Positions 43,457 through 52,107 of a stretch of 64,000 nucleotides of DNA are shown here, piece by piece (the first letter of the stretch is position 1; every line of letters begins with the position of its first letter). The stretch spans positions 42,298 through 106,297 of the forward strand of contig NZ_JAKGAR010000005.1 in assembly GCF_021532625.1 (NCBI RefSeq). Direction: 5' to 3'. The notes under the pieces are model-generated. The model was given only the letters and a program-made list of their open reading frames with translations. It was not told where the DNA came from and did no database searches. The position numbers and the translations under genes were made by a program. The DNA comes from Octadecabacter algicola. Lineage in GTDB: Bacteria > Pseudomonadota > Alphaproteobacteria > Rhodobacterales > Rhodobacteraceae.

Positions 43457-44246
43457 GAGCCCGCTTTTTCTCGCGAGGATTTTTGCTGCTATGCTGCGAC
43501 AGTTGGGGCCTCTCCAATTTGCATCGCCGTCATTCAGCTCCTGGCTGGAAAAGCCCGATCGCCTTCTAACGGAGGGAGCCTTAAAGGCAGAATGTCACGC
43601 GTTCCTGAACAGCATCGAGCCTCAGCCCCACGAAGATGCCAAGCAAAGCAGCGATTCTGCAGGTATCATGACTCTCGGTCGAACTGCCAATTGAGACATA
43701 AACCCCAAACGAGAATACTTTGATCCCGTTGGGCACGATCAACCCCACTGCCAACCGGCACTCGCAACTGAAGTGATTCGATCTATTGGTGGTGATTTGA
43801 GAGACAAATTGCAATCTTAACGTGTACATTGCGGACGGAAGGCATTCTTAGGCTGATTATATTTCGAAACAATTTGATCCCAGCTTACGCATTGATACCA
43901 AAGACGAAACAAGCGCACAGGCGAACTCCCCAAAAGTGAAGAAATCGTAAATTTTGACAAAATAATGGCAGAAATATGCCGATTATGGATTACACTAAAT
44001 CAGTAGTTGGTGATCGGGGGGATTAAACTCGGCGTTTTGGTTGTTTCGAATATTTTTGTCCAATTTCTTTTGGACGCAAGAATTGAAGACATTTCAAGCG
44101 GGTACAATGGTCGTATTTTCGGCCTTTCTGCGATAGCAGATTGTACTCGGACTTGGTTACACCATTCGGATCGGGTTTTCCCAAAATTCATCATTTTTTA
44201 GCGGCTCTTTGAGCCGCTTCGATTAGTTTGAAGAACGGGGAATGAG
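43457..44246. other. Long intergenic region, no convincing gene
   Basis: About 790 bases between the MBOAT gene and the large adhesin gene. The only longer frames (for example 43581-43829 on the minus strand) lack family features. The part after about 43830 is A/T-rich and likely holds the adhesin promoter and a long 5' leader. A hairpin lies 28 bases before the adhesin start. The first half may be the remnant of a lost gene. Confidence 0.45.
44200..44218 (+). promoter_or_regulatory. Hairpin in the leader of the adhesin gene
   Basis: AGCGGCTC-TTT-GAGCCGCT is a perfect 8-bp stem with a three-base loop, ending 28 bases before the ATG at 44247. There is no T-run after it on the plus strand, so a terminator is unlikely; it could stabilise the messenger or expose the ribosome site conditionally. 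On the other strand A-runs follow, which also argues against a terminator. Confidence 0.4.
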
Positions 44247-47200
44247 ATGACATCGCGATACAAAAAACATGAGTGGACTGCATTCACAGAGGCGGACCTG
44301 CTTGGAGCAGGATCCGGTAATGGAAATTCAATTGGCCGCGGTGATTCATTCACGATGCCCGGTGCTGCGACCGTCACGATGTCCACATGGGACAATGACG
44401 GAACGTTGAGCGGCGATAGCTGGAACAATGAAAACGCCAACGACTCCTCCGGCCAGATGGCAACCATTGATGGCGCCCGGGTCGGCAGCCAGATGTACGC
44501 CGAAAGCTACCATGTCCTGACCGGCTCGGACGGCAAAAAGTATTACCTCATTGAGATCGAGGTCGAAGGATACAACGCACCCGGCACCGGCGATGATTTT
44601 TTCACATTCTACGGTGATGTTCCGCCAGCTGGAGTCGAGTTGACCGTTTCGGCCACGTGCAATGTCAAAGGATGCTGGGTCGATTACAGCTGCCTTGGCG
44701 CAGGGCCTGACGCACCGGTGAACACGCCGCCAACATTCACTAACCTGCCCGAGAACGGCATCATCTGCGTTGACGAGAATACGACATTCGTGATCGACAG
44801 CAATGCAACGGATGCGGACGGCGACACGCTGACTTACGAAATTGTAGGCGGACGCGATGCGGCCTTCTTTGAAATCGACGAAGACACCGGTGAGCTGAAA
44901 TTCATTGGCGAACCTGATTACGAAAACCCACAATCAGGTGGGAACTCCAATACCTATGATGTCACGATCAAGGTCTCTGACGACAAGGGCGGTTCCGAGA
45001 CCAAAGCCTTGTGGGTCAAAGTCAAAGACGTGGACGAAACGGATCCGGCCTGCATCGTCATCGAAGCCGAAGACATGCACGAATGGGGTTTCAAAACAGT
45101 TTGCGGCAGCCAAGCTTCTGAAAACAAGCTGGTAAAGCTTAACTGCGCAGGTGGCGAAGGCAAACTCTGGACTACGTTCAACGGCATGGAAGGTGAATAT
45201 GACCTGACCATCCGCGCACAAGACGAAAGCGACGGCCAGTCAACTCTAACCGTAAAGGTAAACGGTGTTGTTGTCGGCGTTATTGAATTGGACCAAGACA
45301 ACAATGGTGGCGGTTCAGACAACGGCGGTTTCTCCAACTTCACGCTTGATAACGTTCAAATCAATACCGGCGATGTCGTCAGCATTCATGCGGACGGTGA
45401 TGCAGGTGAATTCGTGCGCATCGACAAAATCGAACTGTGCAAAGATGGCGAAAAATGCCCTGAAGGTTTCCAGCTGGAAGACTTCAGCGGCGAAGCTGCG
45501 GGCACCATTGTTGGCACGCAGTTTGACGGCTTTAGTGTTGTGGCACAGCGCGATGGCGACGGTGCAGGCAGTGCAAACGATGCAATGATCTTTGATTCCG
45601 CCAATCCGACCGGCGGCGACAACGATCTGGGCTATGCCAACCTCGGCAACATCATCATCATCTCCGAAGACGGTGACAGCTCTGACCCGGATGACAACGC
45701 TGGTGGTGGGTCCATCACGTTCGACTTCGACAACCCGTCCGACATTCACGACATCAAATTGCTTGATATCGAAGAAGCTGGCGGTTCCATCGATCTGTTC
45801 GACGAGGACGGCAACCTGATCAAATCTGTTGCGATCCCTGCTGCGGGTAACAACTCCATCCAGACGATCAAACTGGACGCGCAAGACGTCGACAGCATGG
45901 TCATCAATCTGGTCGGTTCCGGCGCAGTTGACGATCTGTGCTTCATGCCGGGCGAACCCCCTGCCCTCGGCTCGCTTTCGGGTACGTACTTCTTTGACGC
46001 TGACCGCGATGGCTTGGACAACGACGGTGCCAATGGCATCTCGGGCATCGCAGTTGAATTGCTAGACGAAAACGGTGACCCAACTGGCGTTACAACAACG
46101 ACAGACGCGCAAGGCAACTACAGCTTTGGCGACCTCGTAGCCGGCACTTACGGCGTAAAATTCACAGATCCGGACACTGGCCGTGAATTGACAACGCAAA
46201 ACGTCGACGGCGACGTCAGCGATGACATCGACAGCGATGCGGCTGACATTGGCGGAGGCATGTCCACAATCACCAATATCACAGTGGTGTCAGGCGCAGA
46301 TACGCCTGACAACGACGCAGGTGTTGTTGAAATCCTCGGGTCACTCTCCGGTCGTTACTTCATCGATGAAAACAACAACGACGTAGACGACGGTGAACCC
46401 GGTGTCGCGGGCGTGACTATTGAACTGCTGAACGAAGACGGCACAGGGACAGGGATCACCACGACAACATCTGCCGACGGCAGCTACTCCTTCGGCGATC
46501 TTTCCCCCGGCACATACGGCGTCAAGTTCACTGATGACGTATCTGGCCTGACGCTTGTGGATGCAAACGTCGGTGCTGACGACACAATCGACAGTGATGC
46601 GACAGACATTGGTGGTGGTATGTCCACGATCGAAGGCATTGTTGTCGCGCCCGGCGCAGACACGCCTGATAACGACGCAGGTGTCGAAGATGCGGGCACT
46701 GCATCCCTCGCGGGTCGTGTGTTCATGGACAACAACGACAACTCCGTTGATGACGCGGGCGATATGGGAATTGCAGGTGTCACGGTTACCTTGTCCAACG
46801 GCGACACAACAGTCACCGATGCGGATGGCAACTATGAATTCACGGGCCTGAAGGCAGGTGATTACACGGTTACCTTCCCGACAGACGTTGACGGTAAAGT
46901 CTTGGTCGACAGCAATGTTGGTGGGGATGACACCATCGACAGCGATGCGGACCAGACAACCGGCTCCACTGGCACAATCACACTTGGCGTCGGTGAGCGG
47001 TCCGAAGACAACGACGCAGGCGTCGAAGATCCCGGTACTGCAGCACTTTCTGGTCGCTACTTCTGTGATGAAAACAACAACGATGTCGATGACGGCGAAC
47101 CTGGCATTGCCGGCGCTTTGGTGACCTTGCTGGATGCAGACGGTAACCCTGCTCAGGACGCTGGTGGCAACGTCATCACCACGACAACTGACAGCACTGG

Positions 47201-49109
47201 CAACTACGCCTTTACTGGCCTTCTTGCCGGAACCTACGGCGTTATGTTTGCCGCCGAAGCCTCAGGTAAGGAATTCGTCGCGCAAGACGATCCGAACGGC
47301 AACGGCGATGACACCAACGACAGCGATGTTGACGACACTGGTGTCATTACCGGCATCACCCTGACGATTGGTGAAACATCCGAAGACAACGATGCAGGCG
47401 TCGAAGATCCAGGCACAGCATCCGTTGGTGATTTCGTCTGGTTCGACGAGAACGGCAATGGCGTTCAGGACGGTGGTGAAAACGGCGTAGAAGGCGTGTC
47501 CGTCACTCTGACTGGCGCGGGCGCAGACGGCATTTTCGGCACAGGTGATGACACGACAGCCACCACTGAAACACTGGCGGACGGGTCCTACCTGTTCGAC
47601 GAACTGGATGCAGGCGATTACAAAATCACCTTCGACGCGTCCGCAGCAGGCGGTCTTGTGTTCACATCTAAAGGGCCGGATGCATCGGATGTAAACGGTT
47701 CTGACAGCGATGCAGATGAAGTCACTGGTATGACCGATGAGTTCTCCTTGAGCATCGGCGAGGCCGAACGCGATATCGATGCTGGTCTGGTAGATCCAAA
47801 GACAGGTCGTCTTGGCGACAAGGTCTTTATTGATGCCAATGGCAATGGCCAACAAGACATCGGCGAAGCTGGTTTGGACGGCGTAGACGTGACTCTGTTT
47901 GACGCAGACGGCGTGGCCATCGGCAATACCGTTACCACTGGCGGTGGTATGTATATCTTTGAGGGTCTGGGCGCGGGTGACTATTCCGTCGGCTTTGAAA
48001 TCGAGGATACATTCGTCTTTACGACAGCGGATCAGGGCGATGATGCCTTTGACAGTGATGCCAATGTTCTTACTGGTGTGACTGGCTCCTACACGTTGGG
48101 TATCGGCGAAGAAAACCTCACTGTTGATGCTGGTGTCGTTGCTGCCAATGACAACCCAGAACCGATGGACGACGCAGGTATGATCTGCGCTGATGAGGAA
48201 CTGACTCTTGACGTTCTGGCCAACGATTCTGATCCGGATGGTGATGCTTTGACGATCACAGCTGTGGACGGCCAAGCCATCGCCGAAGGTGAGTCAATCA
48301 CCACGGGTGAAGGCACAATCGTCACGCTCTCTGGTGGTCAACTGGTGTTTGATGGAGAGGCTGCTTACGCCGCACTCGACATTGGCCACAGCGCACTGGA
48401 AAACATCAGCTATACCGTTGATGACGGTAACGGCGGCACTGGAGATGCAAACGTTGCTGTGACGTTCTGTGGTGATGCGAACAGCGTTGATAGCTTGATT
48501 GCAAGCATTCCAGACGGCGACATCACCTATCAGGTGCAGTCTTCCAACATCGTTCTACCTGTTGAAGAATATGCCTTTAACGTTGTTATCAGCGGCACTG
48601 GTGACGGTCGCTTTGATGATGTGGTTATCTTCGAAGCCTACTGCTTGGATCGTGGTGACCCAGTTGGTCGCGCCGAGGACTTTGCAGATGCTCCGTTCAA
48701 TACGGGTACACTCACAGGCGCAAACGAAGCGACTGCGACAGATGCGTTCGATGCAAGCCAAGTTTCGGCCTTCAACGGCTTGTCAGCAGCCGACAACCTC
48801 GACCTGATCTCCTACATCCTCAATGAGGACCTCGAGAACAACGGCTTTACAGGTTGGGAAGTTCAGCGCGCGGTTTGGGAACTCACGAACGATGATGACC
48901 TTGCCTATCTCGATGGTATTGACGCTGGGTTCGGGTTGAACGCGAATGTTGATCTCATCCTTGCGGATGCCGCCGCCAATGGCGAAGGCTTCGTTGCTGG
49001 TGTCGGTGACAAGATCGGGGTCATTATCGATCCCGGCGACAGCGATCCGACCAACACGCAACCCTTCATCATTGCGATTAACTTCGAAGATTACGATTGC
49101 ATCTGCTAA
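44247..49109 (+). CDS. Giant SdrD-repeat adhesin with cadherin-like, carbohydrate-binding-like and thioester-like domains
   Basis: A 1620-aa, very acidic protein without a signal peptide (N-terminus MTSRYKKHEWTAFTEADLLG, ribosome site GGGGAATGAG). Reading along: an N-terminal module with Cys pairs (1-150); a cadherin-like domain (about 155-262, DADGDTLTYEIVGG); a CBM-like IEAEDMHEWG domain (about 270-390); a beta domain to 565; six SdrD B-like repeats starting near 574, 697, 818, 932, 1058 and 1187 with calcium-type DENNNDVDDGEPG loops; an Ig/VCBS-like domain (about 1300-1385, VLANDSDPDGDALTI); and a C-terminal domain with YCLDRGD (Cys1466) and WEVQRAVWEL (Gln1540), the two motifs of thioester adhesion domains. 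The protein ends in CIC and has no sorting tail. The VPEID-type gene and xrtE follow. Confidence 0.82.
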   Translation: MTSRYKKHEWTAFTEADLLGAGSGNGNSIGRGDSFTMPGAATVTMSTWDNDGTLSGDSWNNENANDSSGQMATIDGARVGSQMYAESYHVLTGSDGKKYYLIEIEVEGYNAPGTGDDFFTFYGDVPPAGVELTVSATCNVKGCWVDYSCLGAGPDAPVNTPPTFTNLPENGIICVDENTTFVIDSNATDADGDTLTYEIVGGRDAAFFEIDEDTGELKFIGEPDYENPQSGGNSNTYDVTIKVSDDKGGSETKALWVKVKDVDETDPACIVIEAEDMHEWGFKTVCGSQASENKLVKLNCAGGEGKLWTTFNGMEGEYDLTIRAQDESDGQSTLTVKVNGVVVGVIELDQDNNGGGSDNGGFSNFTLDNVQINTGDVVSIHADGDAGEFVRIDKIELCKDGEKCPEGFQLEDFSGEAAGTIVGTQFDGFSVVAQRDGDGAGSANDAMIFDSANPTGGDNDLGYANLGNIIIISEDGDSSDPDDNAGGGSITFDFDNPSDIHDIKLLDIEEAGGSIDLFDEDGNLIKSVAIPAAGNNSIQTIKLDAQDVDSMVINLVGSGAVDDLCFMPGEPPALGSLSGTYFFDADRDGLDNDGANGISGIAVELLDENGDPTGVTTTTDAQGNYSFGDLVAGTYGVKFTDPDTGRELTTQNVDGDVSDDIDSDAADIGGGMSTITNITVVSGADTPDNDAGVVEILGSLSGRYFIDENNNDVDDGEPGVAGVTIELLNEDGTGTGITTTTSADGSYSFGDLSPGTYGVKFTDDVSGLTLVDANVGADDTIDSDATDIGGGMSTIEGIVVAPGADTPDNDAGVEDAGTASLAGRVFMDNNDNSVDDAGDMGIAGVTVTLSNGDTTVTDADGNYEFTGLKAGDYTVTFPTDVDGKVLVDSNVGGDDTIDSDADQTTGSTGTITLGVGERSEDNDAGVEDPGTAALSGRYFCDENNNDVDDGEPGIAGALVTLLDADGNPAQDAGGNVITTTTDSTGNYAFTGLLAGTYGVMFAAEASGKEFVAQDDPNGNGDDTNDSDVDDTGVITGITLTIGETSEDNDAGVEDPGTASVGDFVWFDENGNGVQDGGENGVEGVSVTLTGAGADGIFGTGDDTTATTETLADGSYLFDELDAGDYKITFDASAAGGLVFTSKGPDASDVNGSDSDADEVTGMTDEFSLSIGEAERDIDAGLVDPKTGRLGDKVFIDANGNGQQDIGEAGLDGVDVTLFDADGVAIGNTVTTGGGMYIFEGLGAGDYSVGFEIEDTFVFTTADQGDDAFDSDANVLTGVTGSYTLGIGEENLTVDAGVVAANDNPEPMDDAGMICADEELTLDVLANDSDPDGDALTITAVDGQAIAEGESITTGEGTIVTLSGGQLVFDGEAAYAALDIGHSALENISYTVDDGNGGTGDANVAVTFCGDANSVDSLIASIPDGDITYQVQSSNIVLPVEEYAFNVVISGTGDGRFDDVVIFEAYCLDRGDPVGRAEDFADAPFNTGTLTGANEATATDAFDASQVSAFNGLSAADNLDLISYILNEDLENNGFTGWEVQRAVWELTNDDDLAYLDGIDAGFGLNANVDLILADAAANGEGFVAGVGDKIGVIIDPGDSDPTNTQPFIIAINFEDYDCIC

Positions 49110-49127
49110 GCAATCCACAAGATTGCA

Positions 49128-49148
49128 GGCGCCCGGGGCTCGGGCGTC
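49128..49148 (+). terminator. GC-rich hairpin after the adhesin gene
   Basis: GGCGCCCG and CGGGCGTC (one G-T pair) flank a five-base loop 18 bases after the adhesin stop. No T-run follows, so it is likely an mRNA 3' end stabiliser or partial terminator between the adhesin and the small sorted protein. Confidence 0.45.
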
Positions 49149-49225
49149 GGCATAGGCAGAGCCCCTGCCGATCGGGACAAATTTGTGGTCCCGAGTTAAC
49201 CGTTCATCCAAAGGGGAGAACATTT

Positions 49226-49417
49226 ATGAAGAAGCTTGCTCTTGCGGCTACAGCGCTGATCGCATCCACAACTTCCGCATTTGCGGCATGTGGTGGTATC
49301 GGTGAACCAGCATGTACTGCAGTTCCAGAAATCAGCGCCCTACAAGGCACTGCTGCTATCGCAGCGATCGCCGCTGTTGTGTTGCTGGTATGGGAGCGTA
49401 GCCGTCGCGCTGCGTAA
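49226..49417 (+). CDS. VPEID-CTERM-type small sorted protein (VPEIS variant)
   Basis: A 63-aa protein with AAGGGGAG just before the ATG. Residues 1-20 are a signal peptide cleaved after AFA. The mature part begins ACGGIGEPACTA, so only about a dozen residues precede VPEIS (33-37), a close form of the VPEID sorting motif, followed by a hydrophobic segment (GTAAIAAIAAVVLLVW) and a basic end (ERSRRAA). This tripartite tail is the exosortase-E substrate signature and it is encoded directly upstream of xrtE, as known for such pairs. The very short mature peptide with two cysteines may be a lipid- or matrix-linked anchor. The final D is replaced by S. Confidence 0.85.
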   Translation: MKKLALAATALIASTTSAFAACGGIGEPACTAVPEISALQGTAAIAAIAAVVLLVWERSRRAA

Positions 49418-49437
49418 CTAAGCAAACTACAAACTTC

Positions 49438-49463
49438 AGGTCCGCGCCTTTAGGTGCGGGCCT
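49438..49463 (+). terminator. Hairpin between substrate gene and xrtE, likely attenuator
   Basis: AGGTCCGC (49438-49445) and GCGGGCCT (49456-49463) form an 8-bp stem with one G-T pair and a ten-base loop, followed by GTTCTGTTT. It starts 20 bases after the substrate stop and ends 30 bases before the chosen xrtE start. Partial termination here would give much substrate and little sortase. Confidence 0.5.
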
Positions 49464-49492
49464 GTTCTGTTTCCAAAGGGATGCCCCGTCCG

Positions 49493-51091
49493 ATGAGTGC
49501 GACAACCACAGAAGACCAACGATCTAACAAGTGGGGCGTCACACTGGCCATCGGATTGCTTCTGATTGAGCTGACAGTGCTTGGAACTGTCTTCAAACAT
49601 CTCATCGATTTTGACTGTATTGCCAATTGGGGCAGCACTGTTTGCTCCACAGCCAGCCGTGCCCTTGTAGCAACCTATTGTATGATTGGCGCCACGGCGC
49701 TCCTCTGGATGCTGCGCCCCGCCCCGCTCAATACCCTTACTCAGGCCGCCGGAGAGAGGCTCTGGCCGCTATTAGTTAACATCTTAGGGGTGGGGGTGGC
49801 ATTTGTCCCTCTCGGGCTTCTCGGAGGCTCTCAAGGGCCCGTTGCACCAATCATTCTCTGGGCCATCGGTTTAACTCTCATTTTGACTGGTATCGCGCTG
49901 TATGTCGCGCCCCTGCCCCGCTGGCGTGCCTTTGTTGCAACCGAATGGTCAACTCTCGTTCCGGCGTTAGGTGTTGCGGCATTAGCGCCCTATCTTTCGG
50001 TCTACCTGCAACCAATCTGGTCGATAGATTGGATCGCCGACAAAACATTCGATATCGTCGTCGCCATATTCGCGTTCACCGACTACGACATCATTGCAGA
50101 ACCCGCCCGAAAGGTTATTGGCGCTGGTGATTTCTTCATCCGGATCGCAAACGTCTGCTCAGGCATCGAAGGCATCGCGCTCGTCACCCTGTTTGTCAGC
50201 CTGTACCTGTGGCTGTTCCGCAAAGAACTCCGCTTCCCCCTCGCACTCGTGCTCTACCCAATCGGCATCCTAACGTCCGCATTGTTCAACATCGTCCGGA
50301 TCAGCGCGCTCTTAGCCATCGGACTGCGAGGTAACCCCGAACTGGCAGTTGGTGGCTTCCACAGCCACGCAGGTTGGATGATGTTTACGCTTGTGGCCCT
50401 CGGCATCATTGCCTTGGCACAAACCGTCCCAGCCCTTCGCAAAACGACCGCTGAGGCGCCAACAACGGCCCGCACTCCCCTCCCGTTCCTCAAAGACCCG
50501 ATGGTCGCGCGTATCTTGCCCTTCATCGTGTTCATGCTCAGTGCGCTCGTCGCCTCAACGCTGAGCCAAACGCCCGCAGCCGTCTACCCGATCCGCGTGG
50601 TGTTGATGCTCGCGGTGGTTGGCCTCATGCTGCAGTACTACCTCAGCCTACCATGGCGGCTCGATCCGGTTGCTTTGGGTGTTGGCGCATTTATCGCCGC
50701 ATATTGGATCCTGATCCCGACAACACCCTCAGATGACGTCGCACCCTACGGAACCCTGACTGGCGTGCTCCTTGTGGCGTGGTTTGTGTTTCGTGGCATC
50801 GGAACGATCCTTCTGGTCCCTCTCATCGAAGAGTTGTTCTTTCGGGGCTACCTTGAACAGCGCCTACGCCTTGGCACCAGTACAGCGTGGGTCATCGTAA
50901 GCGCGACTGCAACTGCCCTGCTATTTGCGGCCCTACACGGTCGCTGGGCAGAAGCCTTCGTGGCAGGGTTGCTGTTCTCATGGGTTGCAGCGCGACGGAG
51001 AAACATCACCGACGCCATCGTAGCGCACGCTGTTGCAAACGCACTTATCTTCGCAGCTGCCGTCGCAACGCAAAACCTTTCAATGATCTGA
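49493..51091 (+). CDS. xrtE: Exosortase E/CPBP-protease fusion (XrtE)
   Basis: A 532-aa membrane protein from the ATG at 49493; in-frame starts at 49454 (GTG) and 49481 lie in or beside the hairpin. The first half is an exosortase: Cys222 in NVCSGIEGIALV, Arg269 in FNIVRISALL and His292 (or His290) in GGFHSHAGW. The second half is a CPBP (CAAX-like) protease: Glu446-Glu447 and Arg451 in PLIEELFFRGYL, His482 in AALHGRW and His512/Asn516 in AHAVANAL. This fusion defines exosortase E, which handles VPEID-CTERM proteins such as the one upstream. The protease part could cut the C-terminal remnant (inference). Confidence 0.9.
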   Translation: MSATTTEDQRSNKWGVTLAIGLLLIELTVLGTVFKHLIDFDCIANWGSTVCSTASRALVATYCMIGATALLWMLRPAPLNTLTQAAGERLWPLLVNILGVGVAFVPLGLLGGSQGPVAPIILWAIGLTLILTGIALYVAPLPRWRAFVATEWSTLVPALGVAALAPYLSVYLQPIWSIDWIADKTFDIVVAIFAFTDYDIIAEPARKVIGAGDFFIRIANVCSGIEGIALVTLFVSLYLWLFRKELRFPLALVLYPIGILTSALFNIVRISALLAIGLRGNPELAVGGFHSHAGWMMFTLVALGIIALAQTVPALRKTTAEAPTTARTPLPFLKDPMVARILPFIVFMLSALVASTLSQTPAAVYPIRVVLMLAVVGLMLQYYLSLPWRLDPVALGVGAFIAAYWILIPTTPSDDVAPYGTLTGVLLVAWFVFRGIGTILLVPLIEELFFRGYLEQRLRLGTSTAWVIVSATATALLFAALHGRWAEAFVAGLLFSWVAARRRNITDAIVAHAVANALIFAAAVATQNLSMI

Positions 51092-51103
51092 TCAACACCG
51101 ACA

Positions 51104-52030
51104 CTACTGCACCGGATCGACCCTAAACTCGATAAATTGCGTAGGTTCGTCGGGGTCAGCATTATTGTCCGATACCATCGTCAGACGTGGGCCAATTTCG
51201 TCACGCCAAACCGCGATCCCCTCGACGTTAAAGAACTCGCCACGGCCACCAGTCCAAAGAGTTTCTACATCCTCGGGGGTATTCACTTCCAGCCGCCGTA
51301 CCCTGTTTTGCCACCAAAGACCGATAATCAACTTTCGTTCGAGCAAATACAGCTGGCCTGCCTCATCGAAATCTGCGCCGACGATCGAGAAACCGTCTTG
51401 TTCTGCAATATGCCCTTGGATGGACCACTGATCCTCGTCCAAGCGATAGATCGGGAACCCCTGCCCCGCTGGTCGTTCCGGGAACGTGTAAAGCGTGCCG
51501 TCGGGATGCACGGCCAAAGCTTCAAGTTGGCGGTTGTTACGGTAATCGTAAAACGTTTCGTGATCCTTGATCCACTGGCCCGCCTCTTCGGGATCGCTAT
51601 AGCGCGATACATGGGCCCATCGTTCGAACGAAATCCAGAAGGTTCCGTCTGGCGCGATGGCCAATCCTTCGGCATCAGACCAATCACCGATACGGCGCGC
51701 CGACACCGGCAAACCGTTATTGCCAAGGATGGGCAACAACTGCGTCACATTCATCCCAACGATCTGCTGTTCCTGACGATCAAAGGTACCGGTAAGATAC
51801 CAACCCCGATCCCCAACGGCATAAAAGGTATTTCCGTCCTCAGACACCTCCAGCCCAGACAGACCAACCACTGCGTCGCTCTCCCATGTAAACGTCCCGA
51901 TATGGGCTAAGGTATCTGCCCGCACAGCCGTGGACCCTAGACAGGTCATGACCACCGTCCCCAAAATAGCGCGCGAACACGCCTCACGGATCCAACGAAG
52001 ACAGTCCCTCGATTGGAGGTGTTTAGACAC
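51104..52030 (-). CDS. Esterase-like activity of phytase family protein
   Basis: A 308-aa secreted protein from a GTG at 52030 with GAGGTGG upstream; this start leaves a signal peptide ending TAVRAD. The frame is open to a TTG at 52111 that would run to the parB stop. FTWESDAVVGLSGLEVSEDGNTFYAVGDRG, SDAEGLAIAPDGTFWISFER and FSIVGADFDEAGQLYLLERK repeat a beta-propeller blade pattern with conserved D-G, which is the phytase-like esterase domain seen in alphaproteobacteria. The substrate is unknown. It converges on xrtE, ending 12 bases away, and may be independent of the sorting system. Confidence 0.7.
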   Translation of the reverse strand: MSKHLQSRDCLRWIREACSRAILGTVVMTCLGSTAVRADTLAHIGTFTWESDAVVGLSGLEVSEDGNTFYAVGDRGWYLTGTFDRQEQQIVGMNVTQLLPILGNNGLPVSARRIGDWSDAEGLAIAPDGTFWISFERWAHVSRYSDPEEAGQWIKDHETFYDYRNNRQLEALAVHPDGTLYTFPERPAGQGFPIYRLDEDQWSIQGHIAEQDGFSIVGADFDEAGQLYLLERKLIIGLWWQNRVRRLEVNTPEDVETLWTGGRGEFFNVEGIAVWRDEIGPRLTMVSDNNADPDEPTQFIEFRVDPVQ

Positions 52031-52107
52031 TAAACCACCTCGAATTTGCCACCGCGCACCAGTTGATCGCGGGCACCGCTCAGATCGGCTCATTGCGCAA
52101 TTCACCG

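Noticed and set aside
43581..43829. 82-codon minus-strand frame in the gene-free interval
   Set aside because: No ribosome site, no recognisable domain and mixed composition; kept only as possible debris.
47262..48275. A 337-codon minus-strand frame inside the adhesin gene
   Set aside because: Shadow of the repetitive GAC/GGC-rich adhesin codons; no ribosome site or family motifs.
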